DNA of 64,000 nt from contig CAJNDS010000480.1 of NCBI GenBank assembly GCA_905221605.1, forward strand, positions 248,001-312,000. The letters run 5' to 3'. Below, piece by piece: positions 10,767 to 21,190 of this stretch. Both the position numbers and the translations under genes were made by a program. Numbering within the stretch: the stretch's first letter is position 1; each line of letters begins with the position of its first letter. This stretch comes from Symbiodinium natans. Taxonomy: Eukaryota > Sar > Dinophyceae > Suessiales > Symbiodiniaceae. The notes beneath the pieces were generated by a model. That model worked only from the letters and a program-made list of their open reading frames with translations, was not told the DNA's origin and did not search any database.

Positions 10767-12259
10767 GTCGCCAAGGCACCTGGCCAAACTTGCACGCAGA
10801 AGCCCAAGCCGCTAGTTCGTCCTCTTGTCCAGGAGGCATCGCCGAAGGACGAGGCCCGAGATGCAGATACCACCCACCAGGACTGCCCAGACCGAAGCTG
10901 TAGCACAGCTGGAACGTTGCAGCGTGCAGGAGCCAGGATTGCAAATGGCCCAAGACGTCGAGGAAACCGGGTGCACCGGGACTCCGGACATCTCCCTGGA
11001 GCTCGGGGAGAGCTTGGTGCAGGAATTGGAATGCCTCCATTGTCACGAAAAAAGAACTCTACGTATTTTCTCCCAAAGAGTGTAGCTGTTGTTCAGGACT
11101 TCTTGGCGGCATGGCTCAGCGAGTGGATCTATTTCGTTGATCCCGTTAAGCCGTCCACTGTCCCGCTTCTCAAGTCCCCCGGCTACTGTTGGGATAAGTT
11201 GGGATGGCTTGACATCTGACACTTTCATTGCAGCTGAGGGTGGGGGGAGAGCCAGTGAAGTTCCAGGCGAGTGCTTCTGATTCACACATCTCACACTCCA
11301 AGCTTCAGGAGTCCATGCGCTCTCCAGCAATGCCCCTGACAGGTTCTCAGTGTCCTGGATGATCCCATGCAGGGAAGTCCAGCGCGCCTTGCCATCGTCA
11401 CCGCGGCACCGCATGCCACTGATGCTGTCTCCTGGCTCAAGAAGACACATGACCCTCACAATCCCTCACATGACATGTCATTGCTTTCCGTTTTCCAATG
11501 GCAGAGCAAAAGTCTCCTGAGAAACCTCCTTCATTACTCCTCACAATGTTGGCCTGGGGGTGGGGGCGGGGGGGTGGGGGTGGGGGGGGGTCAAAATTTT
11601 GTGTATTTCCCATGTGAGGCGTCTCTGAGCCGTCCGACCATTGCATGGTCTGACAGCAAACGTTGTGTGTTATAGACATAGGGCTTTCGTCCCAGTTCTG
11701 GGGTCTGTCGAGGCTCGTACCCGTCGGACTGTTGGTGCTCTTGGGACCCTTGAATAGTGATGGAGTCAATGCCATGACCGGAAAGCGGAACAAGTTTCCC
11801 AGCAGCGTGAGCAATCTCAAGGATCGCTCAGAGTCGACACTTGATTGGGGGGGATCGCAGGATCGCGATCCTGCGCACATCAGACCACGTGTGGTTTTTC
11901 TGAGCATTCTGTTTGTTGACGGCCCTGCTGTAGGAAATGTTTCCAAGGGGGGGCGCTGCGTCAGTTACCGATGGTTTCGTGGAAACATTTTGTTGGGTCG
12001 GAAATGTTACCAGGAGAACCCCCCCAGGCTTTGTAACATTTTAGCTTGTGTCTTGCCCACACAAAGACCTAAACATACATCCTTTAGTTCTCTGTCTCTT
12101 TTATGTCTTTTTTTGTTACAAGTATTGTGGGGGTGGGTTTGCACGTCTTTCCCAGATGCCCGGTGAGAGACCCGGAAATGTTTGTTGACAGCGATATTCG
12201 GCCTGGGGCTTTTATCAGAAAGTGCAACTTGCTGTTCCATCGGACCCCCCCCCCCCCAG
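10767..12259. other. unresolved region, G-rich tract
   Basis: It may hold the last propeller exons. A frame at 10860-11080 (LELGESLVQELECLHCHEK) reads plausibly but cannot be joined. 11556-11592 is a G-rich tract and 11843-11850 a short G run. Nothing on the minus strand is recognised. Confidence 0.35.
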
Positions 12260-12736
12260 CCGAAGAGCCTCAGGTGCTATATTTGATATTCAAAGGTTCT
12301 TCCTTCATGAACGACTTTGTGGCAAATGCTTCCGTGGGGCCAGACTATACGCCCTTTGATGCCACCTTTTCAGATCGCACGACCTTCATCCATCACGGCG
12401 CCCATCACGAGTCTTGGCTAGATGTTTGCCGCCTTACGAGTAACTTCGAAGATGGCACATCGAGAAGTCTCAGGAACAAAATCTTAGGCCATTGCACAGC
12501 TGCGGGTTCAGCAGTGGTCGGTGCTGCAGGACTGCGAGCCTTTTTAACGGTTAAAAAGGCACGCCCACTCACTTTCGAGGGCGCCATGTGACGAGGAGCA
12601 GCTGGAGCGTTGCGCCAGTGATGGAGCTCCTGGGCTCACTGGTGCACCGAGATCAGACTGTGATACTCTCTGAGTTGAAGTGCCTGAGGTGCGTCAGCTC
12701 ATCGTTGCTGGTCATTCTTTGGGTGGGCAGTACGCC
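12260..12736 (+). CDS. lipase class 3-like alpha/beta hydrolase, partial
   Basis: Two exons are supported. The first starts after a poly-C tract and AG at 12258-12259 and reads PQVLYLIFKGSSFMNDFVAN, like the early strand and oxyanion region of class 3 lipases (a V.aFRGT..l.D pattern), then FIHHGAHHESW. The second, about 12689-12736, reads VRQLIVAGHSLGGQYA. GHSLGG is the nucleophile elbow with the catalytic Ser (codon 12716-12718). Class 3 lipases hydrolyse acyl esters of glycerides. The catalytic Asp and His were not located; YPPLG near 13411 could belong to the C-terminal part. A candidate next exon starts at 12782 (YLVRPAMADTVIQR). The first exon's 3' end, the N-terminus and the signal sequence, if any, are not identified. 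Confidence 0.55.
12538..12560. other. perfect 11-bp palindrome
   Basis: GCCTTTTTAAC, one G, then its exact reverse complement. It lies near the likely 3' end of the first lipase-like exon, where it could sit in the intron. Confidence 0.75.
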
Positions 12737-12781
12737 GCGCCCTTAAGAATGTCTCCGGGTGTTACTTCCATGAATTTACAG

Positions 12782-14299
12782 GTATCTAGTTCGTCCTGCG
12801 ATGGCTGACACGGTCATCCAGCGCGTCCAGCACACAATCTCTGAGTTTCCTGAGGCTTTGGCCTTCATGCTTCAGGCCCACGGAGATCAGAGAACAGCGG
12901 AGCGCGCGACATCACTGACCGGGCAAGCAGCCAGGTTTTCCTGGATCAGGCCAAAGGCGCCCCGGTCCATCCGTGCCTCAACGAGGTGCCGAAGTGTGGG
13001 TAAGTGTGGAGAATCTGGCGTGTACGAGAGCCCAATTAGGTAACTCTTTCTTGGGAACCCCCACAAAACTGCAACAAGAACAACGTAAAGTCAGCCGAAA
13101 GTGTCCTGACAGGCCCGGGCGGTGGCCTTTGGCGCGCCCATGTGCTATGGGGCCGCAGAGGCCCCTGAGTCCCCGAGACAGGATTTCATGAATGCTGCAT
13201 TGATGGTTTCTGATGATGTCTGATGGTGGTTTTTGATGTTTCTTCGGAGTGCAGTCCGAGGGTTTGGATTGGGGGCAAGCATCCCAAGCAAGCAGTGTCT
13301 CTGCCGTCTAACACGATGAGTTGCTGAGTTGTTGGGAGTAGCTGCTTGGAAGGGCTTCGACGTGCGCAAGGACACTCCGTGTGGCTTTGCCTCGGTTTTG
13401 CAGACAACGAGAGGCCTACCCCCCTCTGGGCACTACAGGACTTGGCCGATTTCATTCAACAGCGCACCGTGCGGGCCCCTGAAACTTCTCGTGCAAGGGT
13501 ACGAGTTGAAGTATGTGTAAAAGGTACGCCGTAAAACGTTCGAGCCCCACGATCTTGAGGTGGTGTATGTCAATGCGGGCGACCCAGCCCCTAGGCTCTG
13601 GCCGGAGCCTCGCTCTCCCCGATGATGGCAGTTCTGTTGCTCGGGTCTGCAGTAAGTTTTTTGCTGTTTTCTGACCATGTGCGACGTTCAGGTCCGAAAT
13701 GGACTTGCAAGAGTTCATGCGGTGCCGCTCTTGTAGGTTTAAGTTGCCTTCCGTTGTCCCACAGAATCCTTCGGCGAAGTGCATTGCGAAGCCTGAAGCT
13801 CAAGGTACGCTGTTTCCTGGCTGCAGCAGAAGGCCTGGCTGCCCTGGGGAACCTCACACACTAGAGCACATACAGTTTGTACATATACTACATACATATA
13901 TATACACAGAATTTGTATACGCAAAGGAACCGGTCAACCCCATTGGAGTTCAACCCCAAGCGCTTTGGGCCCACTTTCAACGGGACCACTTTCAACGCTC
14001 ACTCTCAATGCGCAAGCAGAGAACAAACTTTTTTCACCATCCATCAAAAAACATATTCAAGTGCCAAGGCCTTCCACATGCGATCGAGGAAATATGCTCT
14101 GTATGTTTATTTCCCCCAAGAAGTGATCATCGTGATCAGACACTACGGAGATGTTCTCGATTTCATCTTTGGCGTCCTAAATCTTCAGGGATTCAAAACG
14201 CCCAAGACTGAAATCCAAGGCATGGCCCAAGAGTCTCTGGGGAATCTTCGATCTTCAGTCTTCAGTTTCAGGATACACAGCGTGATTATTCCTCAGATT
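12782..14299 (+). other. possible further exons, otherwise unresolved
   Basis: 12782-12900 reads on after an AG|G acceptor (VQHTISEFPEALAFMLQ) and could follow the lipase exons. 13390-13500 also reads openly. Neither shows a diagnostic motif. From 13860 to 14290 the DNA is AT-richer with no recognised gene; 13880-13925 is TA-rich. Confidence 0.3.
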
Positions 14300-15053
14300 G
14301 CTTGATCTGGAAATCGAAGATTGAAATGCAAGGTGCTCATGTGCAAGATGCCAGCTGATGGCAGCGGAATCGAGTACAAAAAACACAAACATATACATAA
14401 AAAAAAATATGGTCGCCCCCCCCCCCCCCCCCCCCCCCAATGGACCAACCTCCAACCCCAATGGACCCACATCGACATGTATAAGGTTCTCGAGACACTG
14501 TACCCTGCCATGCTTTTCCTGTCTACTTCTCTATGCTTTTTGTGCTTCCTGTGCATTTTTTGTGTTTTTTTTCGTGCCTGTTTGTGCTTTGTGTGTTCTT
14601 TTGTGCTTTGTTCTGTTTTTTTTTTGCACGTTTTGCACTTGTTGCACTTTTTTGCACTTTTTGCACTTGTTGCACTTTTTTGTACTTTTTGCACTTTTTG
14701 GTGTTTTTTCTAATTGCGCAATATTTTTGCAAATATTTGTCATCTTGAATGTGCTTTTCCAATCCAAAAAATCCACAAATCCAAAAGTCCAAAAGTCCAA
14801 AATCCAAAAATCCAAAAATCCAAAAATCCAAAGTTCTTCGGATTTTTGGATTTTTGGATTTTTGGATTTTTGGATTTTTTGATTTTTTTTCATTTTTTGG
14901 ATTGGAAAAGCACATTCAAGAGGACAAATATTTGCAAAAATATTGCGAAATTAAAAAAGCACCAAAAAGTGCAAAAAAACACAAACAAGTGCAAAAAACA
15001 CAAAAAAAGTGCAAAAGTGCAAACAAGTGCAAAAAGTGCAAAAAAGTCCAGCC
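14300..15053. repeat. palindromic composite element 1 (AATCCAAA arrays)
   Basis: Order: poly-C at 14417-14438, the CAATGGACCAACC module, T-rich GCACTTTTT repeats, (AATCCAAA)n, a short core near 14835, (TTTGGATT)n, then A-rich AAAAAGTGC repeats. From about 14610 to 15050 the two halves are reverse complements. For example 14690-14765 (CACTTTTTGG ... GTGCTTTTCCAATCC) mirrors 14893-14985. Both strands therefore translate to nearly the same low-complexity peptide (MCFSNPKN start on each), which shows symmetry rather than coding. Confidence 0.88.
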
Positions 15054-15765
15054 CCAGGGGTTGGAGCTGGAGAAAGGCTGGAGGGCTGGAAGGCTGGAAG
15101 GCTGAAGAGGGTTTGGAAGGCTGCAAGGGAGCTCAAGCGGGAAGGCGGAAGGCTGCAAGGCTTGTGGGCTGGAAGGCTGGAAGGCTTGAAGGCGGGAGGT
15201 CCAGCCCCAGCCCTCCAGCCTTCCAGCCTTCCAGCCTTCCAGCCTTCCAGCCTTCCAGCCTTCCAGCCTTCCAGCCTTCCAGCCTTCCAGCCTTCCAGCC
15301 TTCCAGCCTTCCAGCCTGCCTTCCAGCCTTCCAGCCTTCCAGCCTTCCAGCCTGCCTTCCAGCCTTCCAGCCTTCCAGCCTTCCAAGGCTGGAAGGCTGG
15401 AAGGGCTGGGGCTGGAGGAAGGCTGGAGGGCTGGAGAAAGGCTGGAAGGCTGGAGGGCTGGAGGGCTGGAAGGCTGGAAGGCTGGAGGGTTCGAAGGCTG
15501 GAAGGCTGGAGGCCCCAGCCTTCAACCCCTAGCCAGCCTTCAACCCTTTCAGCCTTCCTGGCTTCAACCCCTCCAAACCTCCTAGCCTTCAGCAGCCCTC
15601 CAGCCTTCCAGCCTTCAACCAGTCTGGAAGGCTGGAGGGGTTGAAGGCTGGCGGGGTTGAAGGCTGGAAGGCTGAGGGGGCGATTGCTTGAAGGCATTCC
15701 AGCTTCCACCCCTTTCACCCCCTCCAGCTTTCCAGCCTTCACCTAAGGCTGAAGGCTGGATCACA
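15054..15765. repeat. AAGGCTGG / CCAGCCTT inverted minisatellite
   Basis: 8-bp units switch strand several times: AAGGCTGG units to about 15200, a long CCAGCCTT array 15210-15385, AAGGCTGG again to 15510, then mixed blocks with CAACCCC insertions. Each switch creates a potential hairpin of tens of base pairs. Long open frames on both strands (GWKAGRLE, QPSSLPAF) follow from the unit. Confidence 0.93.
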
Positions 15766-15889
15766 TCATGCTGGGATTTACAAAAACGGATTTAAACAAA
15801 TATTTTATACTACCTCTGCGGCCAGTGCGGCTGGGCGGGCCCCCACATATTTAAAAGCGTCACCGTAGATGTATATATATGCTCACCCC

Positions 15890-16690
15890 CCTCCCCCCCC
15901 CAATGGACCAACCGCGAAATGAAAAGGACAGGAAAAACTAGTTGTTTTTGTCGTGCTTTGTGTTTTCTTGCGTGTTTTGCCTTATTTCTTGTGCTTTTTG
16001 TGCATTTCGTGCATTGTTGCAATTTTCTGGTGTTTTTTGCACTTTTGCACTTGTTTTGCTTTTTTGCACTTTTGCACTTTTTTGGCTTTTTAGACTTTTT
16101 TTTGTTTTTCGCACTTTTGCACTTTTATTTTTTGTGCATTGTTTTCATATACTGTGTTTTTTTTTCTATGCTTGTCTTATGCATAGAAATCCAAAAATCC
16201 AAAAATCCAAAAATCCAAAAATCCAAAAATCCAAAAATCCAAAGTTCTCCGGACAATCTCCCAGGAAACTTTGGATTTTTGGATTTTTGGATTTTTGGAT
16301 TTTTGGATTTTTGGATTTTTGGATTTTTGGATTTTTGGATTTTTGGATTTTTGGATTTTTGGATTTTTGTATTTTTGGTTTTTTGGGATTTTTGGAATTT
16401 TTGATTTTTGGATTTTTGGATTTTTTGGATTTTTGGATTTTTGGGATTTTTGGGATTTTTTGGCTTTTTTGGAGTTTTGGATTTTGTGGGGATTTTTGGA
16501 TTTTTGGATTTTTTGGGGATTTTTGGATTTTTGGATTTTTGGATTTTTGGATTTTTGGATTTTTGGATTTTTGGATTTTTGGATTTTTGGATTTTTGGAT
16601 TTTTGGATTTTTGGATTTTTGGATTTTTGGATTTTTGGATTTTTGGATTTTTGGATTTTTGATGATTTTTGTGATTTTTGTGATTTTTCA
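15890..16690. repeat. palindromic composite element 2
   Basis: It begins with poly-C and CCAATGGACCAACCGCGAAATG (module at 15901-15921), continues with T-rich GCACTTTT repeats, then (AATCCAAA)n at 16188-16243, a core of about 33 bases (16244-16276) and a (TTTGGATT)n array of about 370 bases with small variants. The array encodes FLDFWIFG on one strand and SKNPKIQK on the other, neither of which I take as protein. Confidence 0.9.
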
Positions 16691-17345
16691 CATTCGAGGT
16701 TGGCTCATATTCGTTCTCCTTTTTTTGAATGAAAGGAGGGCGACCATTCAAATGTACCCTTATCAGAATTTCAAATGCGTCCTACCTACTCGAAACGTGA
16801 ACACTACATTCATCGCACAACTAAATAGCATATTCAATAAGATTTTGAATATGATGTTTCTGTATATGAGGACCAGGTAAAGTCTTGCCTATTCAAATCA
16901 CTGAGAAAAGCACGTACATGGGTTATGCACAGGCCTTTGCCAAGGAGGCTTAAACAGAGAAGGCCTATATGTGCAAATATCGACTTTTGCATTTGAAAGA
17001 AACTGAAATATCCTTTTTTTTTTTCAATAAGAACCATTCTGGGATCACAGTACCTGCTGTTTAAGAAAAAGTCTATATCTCATGAACACCCTTTCTTTGC
17101 GATAACGATTTAGTTCTTCTGATCTTTTAATTCAAGCTCTTAATATTGCATTGCCCCCTGTGATTATTGCAGCAAAGCCTGCTCGAATCGCATTAACGTC
17201 TTAACTACTCGATTGAAAACTGTGCCAAAAAAAGCTAAGTAGCCTGTTCAAGAAGCCAATAAGGTTTTGAAAACATCCTACTCGAAAAGCCAACAAGAGG
17301 TTGAGCAGAAGAATTCAAGACAGTAATAGGGCTTGGGTCCAATAC
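16691..17345. other. AT-rich unique segment
   Basis: Composition changes abruptly to AT-rich, non-repetitive DNA between two palindromic elements. A 9-bp-arm hairpin lies at 16829-16853. No coding frame is recognised. It may be an older insertion or the element's own spacer. Confidence 0.5.
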
Positions 17346-17680
17346 AGGGCTAGTGAACTGTCCCATTGGACCAACCGCGAAATGGAAAAGAAGTCCAAAA
17401 GTCCGAAAGTCCAAAAACCCAAAAATCCAAAAATCCAAAAACCCAAAAATCCAAAAATCCAAAAATCCAAAAATCCAAAGTTTTCTGGGAGATTGTCCGG
17501 AGAACTTTGGGTTTTTGGATTTTTGGATTTTTGGACTTTTTGATTTTTAGATTTTTGGGTTTTGTGCTTTTCATGTTATTTGTGCTTTTTCATGCTTTTT
17601 CGTGCCTTTTTGCACTTTTTGCACTTCTTGCACTTTTTGCACTTTTTGCACTTTTTTGCACTTTTTGAAAAACAGACGCC
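17346..17680. repeat. palindromic composite element 3
   Basis: CATTGGACCAACCGCGAAATGG at 17364-17385, (AATCCAAA)n to about 17476, a core at 17477-17513, (TTTGGATT)n, then GCACTTTTT units to 17668. The core is the reverse complement of the element 2 core with about one difference, while the flanking CAATGGACC module keeps the same orientation. Confidence 0.88.
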
Positions 17681-18370
17681 GTGCATATTGTTTTTGAACA
17701 ACTTCCCTGTGTAGCTTCACGCGCCAACCGGCGATTTTCGCGAGGTCTCGAGCTTCTCAATGCGCATCCTGGACTATGCCGCGGGCGGCTTGGCACAGAA
17801 GGCGCAGGAGCCCCGTTCTTGGCCACTGGTGGCTTGAAGGCGCTTTGTGGTCACTTTGGTGCTGGTCCCTTTTTCTGGATGCCCTCACTACATGGCGACG
17901 CAATACAACTCTGACCCACAAAAAGACAAGACTTCTCAGAGCTGAGCACAGCTCTGCGGACATACCTGATGCCGAACTTTGTTTGAAGAGTTCCGGCTCG
18001 ACGATCTGCTTTGATCATGTGGGCGTGACAGGTGTCAAGCTTGTCTTTCATATACAGACCAAATCACGGTGCATTCACAGGCCACCTCTAGGCCAACCAG
18101 CCTCGATGTCTTAAGCCACAGCCCAGAGGTCAAAACTCGACAGCGCTCACGGGTTTCCAATGGACATGCCCGCGCTGTGGGGTCTGCACTTGCAGAGATC
18201 CCAGCCAAGAAATCTCGATAACTCTCGATAAATGCGTCTGGAATCCGGCCAATCAACGATTGCACAACATCATGATCTCAAGAAAAAGGATCCAGGCTCA
18301 GTTCTAGGCAGCAGCATGTGTTGCCTATTGATTTGTGTTTTAAATGTCTTCGTTGCTGGCACTCGCGCAG
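17681..18370 (+). other. possible upstream exons of the gene at 18371
   Basis: Frames such as 17800-17900 (GAPFLATGGLKALCG) and 17940-18010 (SSADIPDAELCLKSSG) read plausibly, but no join is forced by phase. No motif recognised. Confidence 0.3.
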
Positions 18371-19536
18371 GAGATGCTGAAGCGTCCCGACATTGAGAAA
18401 CACCTGTCCAAGACTTAGCCAACAGCAACTCTACTTGCACTGAATCAGATCTTCATCTATTCCCTCAGGTTGCGACCGGGAGCCTGCTATGTCCACCTGT
18501 CTCAGGTTCGTGTTTTAGCCAAGGAGAGACATGTTGTGACCAGTTTGAAATGCCGTTCGTGGGCAGTTGCAGAGTCGAGCTCACAGGACTTTTTTCTCTG
18601 GAGGCCATTGAGCTATGCCAGTCTGCGTCTCGGATGTTCGCAGAGCACCGTGAGCCGTGTGCCTGATCCTTGCGCAAGGAATGAACATTGAGGACCACAG
18701 CCTCTCCAAAGGCTATATCCCAGCCTTGTGTGCTTGGCAGCAGTTTCTTCCAAGCGGTTCCGATGTGCTGAGCACTACCTTTGCAGAAAGGTGCTGTGAG
18801 CTGCATTTCGAGAGCTCTCTCTTGTGAGGTGCTGCCTTTGATCCCATCGCTGCGGGCGGGTTGTGGGATGAGAACGGGCAGACGCTCGTGGACGAGGACC
18901 TGCATTAGCACTGCTTGCACCAAGCCGCCCAACACACGTACAGCACAGTCTCATTTTGCAGGCCGGCCACGGCGTGGTCTAATTTGTCCGGACGCGATGT
19001 CGGAGCCCACATGGAGTTGGCAATGGCGCTGCTCGCAGAGTCGGCGGAGTATGAGGTGAACTCACTGAGATCTCCAAGGGGAGGTGTCGGATCCTACTTT
19101 CCGGGGCCACGGACGTTGCGACGGCGGGCGCGGTCAGGGCTTGCACGCCGTGAAGGATTGCCGAATGATGCTCCTGTCATCGGTTTCCTGTGGCCAAGCA
19201 AGTCAGGAGAAGAAAAGTCTTGAAGCCTGCCTTAGCCTTCGCCGATTCCAAACTTGCTGCAGACCATGGCTGTGTTGCCAGTGTTCCATCCGCAGCCATT
19301 GAGGACTCTACATGCATTAGAGCAACCACAGGATACCATGGGTAACCATGCCCATTCAGCAAAAGTTGTCGCTACAGCTTGCACACATGTGCATTACCCA
19401 CAGTTGCACACACTTGCACACCGAGCTACAGCCCTGCCATGGCCGCCATGGCGGCCCTGCGGCGGGCCATGCCTTCGAGGTGTGTCCTGAAGTTCCTAAA
19501 GATGCGTTGCAAGATGCAGTGCAGGAGGCATTGCAA
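18371..19536 (+). CDS. unrecognised protein, multi-exon with phase-consistent joins
   Basis: Five exons join without a frame error: 18371-18411 (EMLKRPDIEKHLSK), 18469-18505 (LRPGACYVHLSQ), 18604-18649 (AIELCQSASRMFAEHR), 18829-18901 (AAFDPIAAGGLWDENGQTL) and 18962-19055 (WSNLSGRDVGAHMELAMALL). Introns start GA, GT, GT and GC, and all end AG before G. A further frame at about 19430-19536 (FEVCPEVPKDALQDAVQEAL) may be a later exon, and GTGAAC at 19056 is a donor. The peptide is acidic with short helices. I do not recognise the family and assign no function. The start codon lies upstream and is not identified. Confidence 0.6.
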
Positions 19537-19851
19537 GTGTGGGGAGGGGGGGGGAGGTGTTTTTTGGAGAATCTGGGCATCCTGGTGCTGTCTGGCTTGT
19601 AGGGGCTAAAGTCTCTTTGTAAAGTTAGCAGATATCAACGACAGCGGACGAAGGCCATTGACCGTTGCCTATCTTTCATGTCTCAGTTATGAGATATCTT
19701 CAGTAAACAGACGTTGTGACAACAGGTGATGGCGCGTGATAGCAAGTGGTTGCGCGACAGCATGCGATACTCATGTTCTGTGGTTGTGTTGGTGTGTGTC
19801 AAAGCTGTGCGCGGAAGCCTGCTGTTTCAACGCATATCGTAGCGACAAGCC
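19537..19851. other. no feature seen
   Basis: Short stretch with a G-rich run at about 19540-19560. No exon or regulatory motif recognised. Confidence 0.5.
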
Positions 19852-21190
19852 ATGGACGCGAGCACTTCGTCAACGAGCAGGTATGACAGCTGCTCGGATG
19901 CAGAAGAGGAGTTTTCTTCCATGCGCTTTAAACTTCCAAACCTGTTCCTTGTGAATCTGAGGCAAAGTGATCATGGGGACCTTTCAGCGTATGACCTGGA
20001 CATTTGCCTTGACCCATGCCACCGTGACCACACTGATGATGTATGCAAGCTCAGCCATGAGCTTAGCAGATGGGTTGTTTCATGTAGCTTCCTGTGTGCT
20101 TTCTTTCTGATTGCTCTGTGCACTGCAGGCTCTGGGACACTTCACTGGAAACTTGTCAAATGCCTTGTTGTTCTCAGCCCAGCCCCTACATTGCCCTACA
20201 TGCGAAACGGGCATCTGCAAATCCGACACATCCCAGCCTCCTCCGGATCCGTGCGCAAGGTTAGCCTCACAGCCTCCCTGGCCGTAGCTCCGCTGATCGT
20301 CAGCACTTGTGGCCCGAAACGAGGCACCATGCCCGAGACAAGCTGCCCACCTGCTAGCACATGCTAGCATGCAAGCCTCTCAAGACAGGTCTTCTTGTCG
20401 GCCTTGTTGGTTGCACCACCTATGTGCTCTTCTTCGTTGTGGCAGTGTTCCTCTGTAGTTCAAGTGGAGGAGGTGAGGTGCTTAGATTGGCTGGAGCTTT
20501 TCGTCCGCTTCGCCCCCAAGTCTGTCTACTAGCTGATTCAGCTCTGGAATCTCTGAATCCGCATTGCATTGCACGGCTTTCTTATCTTCCGCAGAGCATG
20601 TTTTGACCTTTGGCTATGTCTTCGCATACGTGAGAGAGGCTGCAACTGCGAGAGCAGTGGTGCGAGGGGCTTTGCTTTCGTCTCTTGATTGCACGGGGCG
20701 CAACCCTCAGCCCTCAACCCTACCCCCTATAACCGGTAACCCCTCTGACCCCTAACCCCCAACTCCCTGCCGGCCTTGTAGCAACAAGGTTGGCGCAGCC
20801 TTCGGCGGCCTTGGGGCTGGCATCCTTTGGCCCAGCCAAGGGGCCTTTTTCTCCGCTGTGGCCGGATGCCCGTCTGCAGGGGATGTGAAGAGGAAGCACA
20901 CATTGACTCCACCGACATACACGGACTGTTGAGGTACAGCTGTTGGCTGAGTCAGGGCCAGGGCCTCGAATCGAGAGGCCAGACGTGAAAGCTGTTGTGC
21001 CGAAGCAGCTGAGGTCAGCCGCCGGTGGCCAGAGTGGCCCTACGGGCCAGAGCACTCGTGAGGCACGACGCGAGAACGATTGTTGCGCCGTGTTTGTGGG
21101 TCTGCGGGCCGATTGCCAGGAAGCCTTGAGCCACCTTACCGGCAAGCTGTCGTCCTCCTTTGCTTTCGGTTTGCTGGTGGCAGAATCTTG
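19852..21190 (+). CDS. probable UNC-93-like MFS membrane transporter, partial
   Basis: Hydrophobic exons fit helices 2 to 5 of the UNC-93 branch of the major facilitator superfamily: 20260-20320 (SLAVAPLIVSTCGPK), 20368-20474 (LKTGLLVGLVGCTTYVLFF), 20789 to about 20870 (VGAAFGGLGAGILWPSQGAF, close to the family's G.GAaiLW..qG.Y signature) and 21120-21190 (LTGKLSSSFAFGLLVAES). Joins need GA donors at 20321 and 20475, with acceptors at 20367 and 20788. ATG 19852 opens an acidic Ser-rich segment (DSCSDAEEEFSSMRFKLP) that could be the cytoplasmic N-terminus, possibly ending at GTATGC 20041. Helix 1 and the C-terminal half were not found. UNC-93 relatives are membrane regulators or transporters; the substrate cannot be inferred. 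Confidence 0.45.

Noticed and set aside
15942-16880. Long + strand open frame of about 312 codons rich in FLDFWIFG
   Set aside because: It is the translation of the (TTTGGATT)n array. The 8-bp unit cycles all frames without stops on both strands, and the peptide has no non-repeat domain.
14300-17680. CRISPR array
   Set aside because: Units are 8 bp with no spacers, and the nuclear eukaryotic context excludes it.
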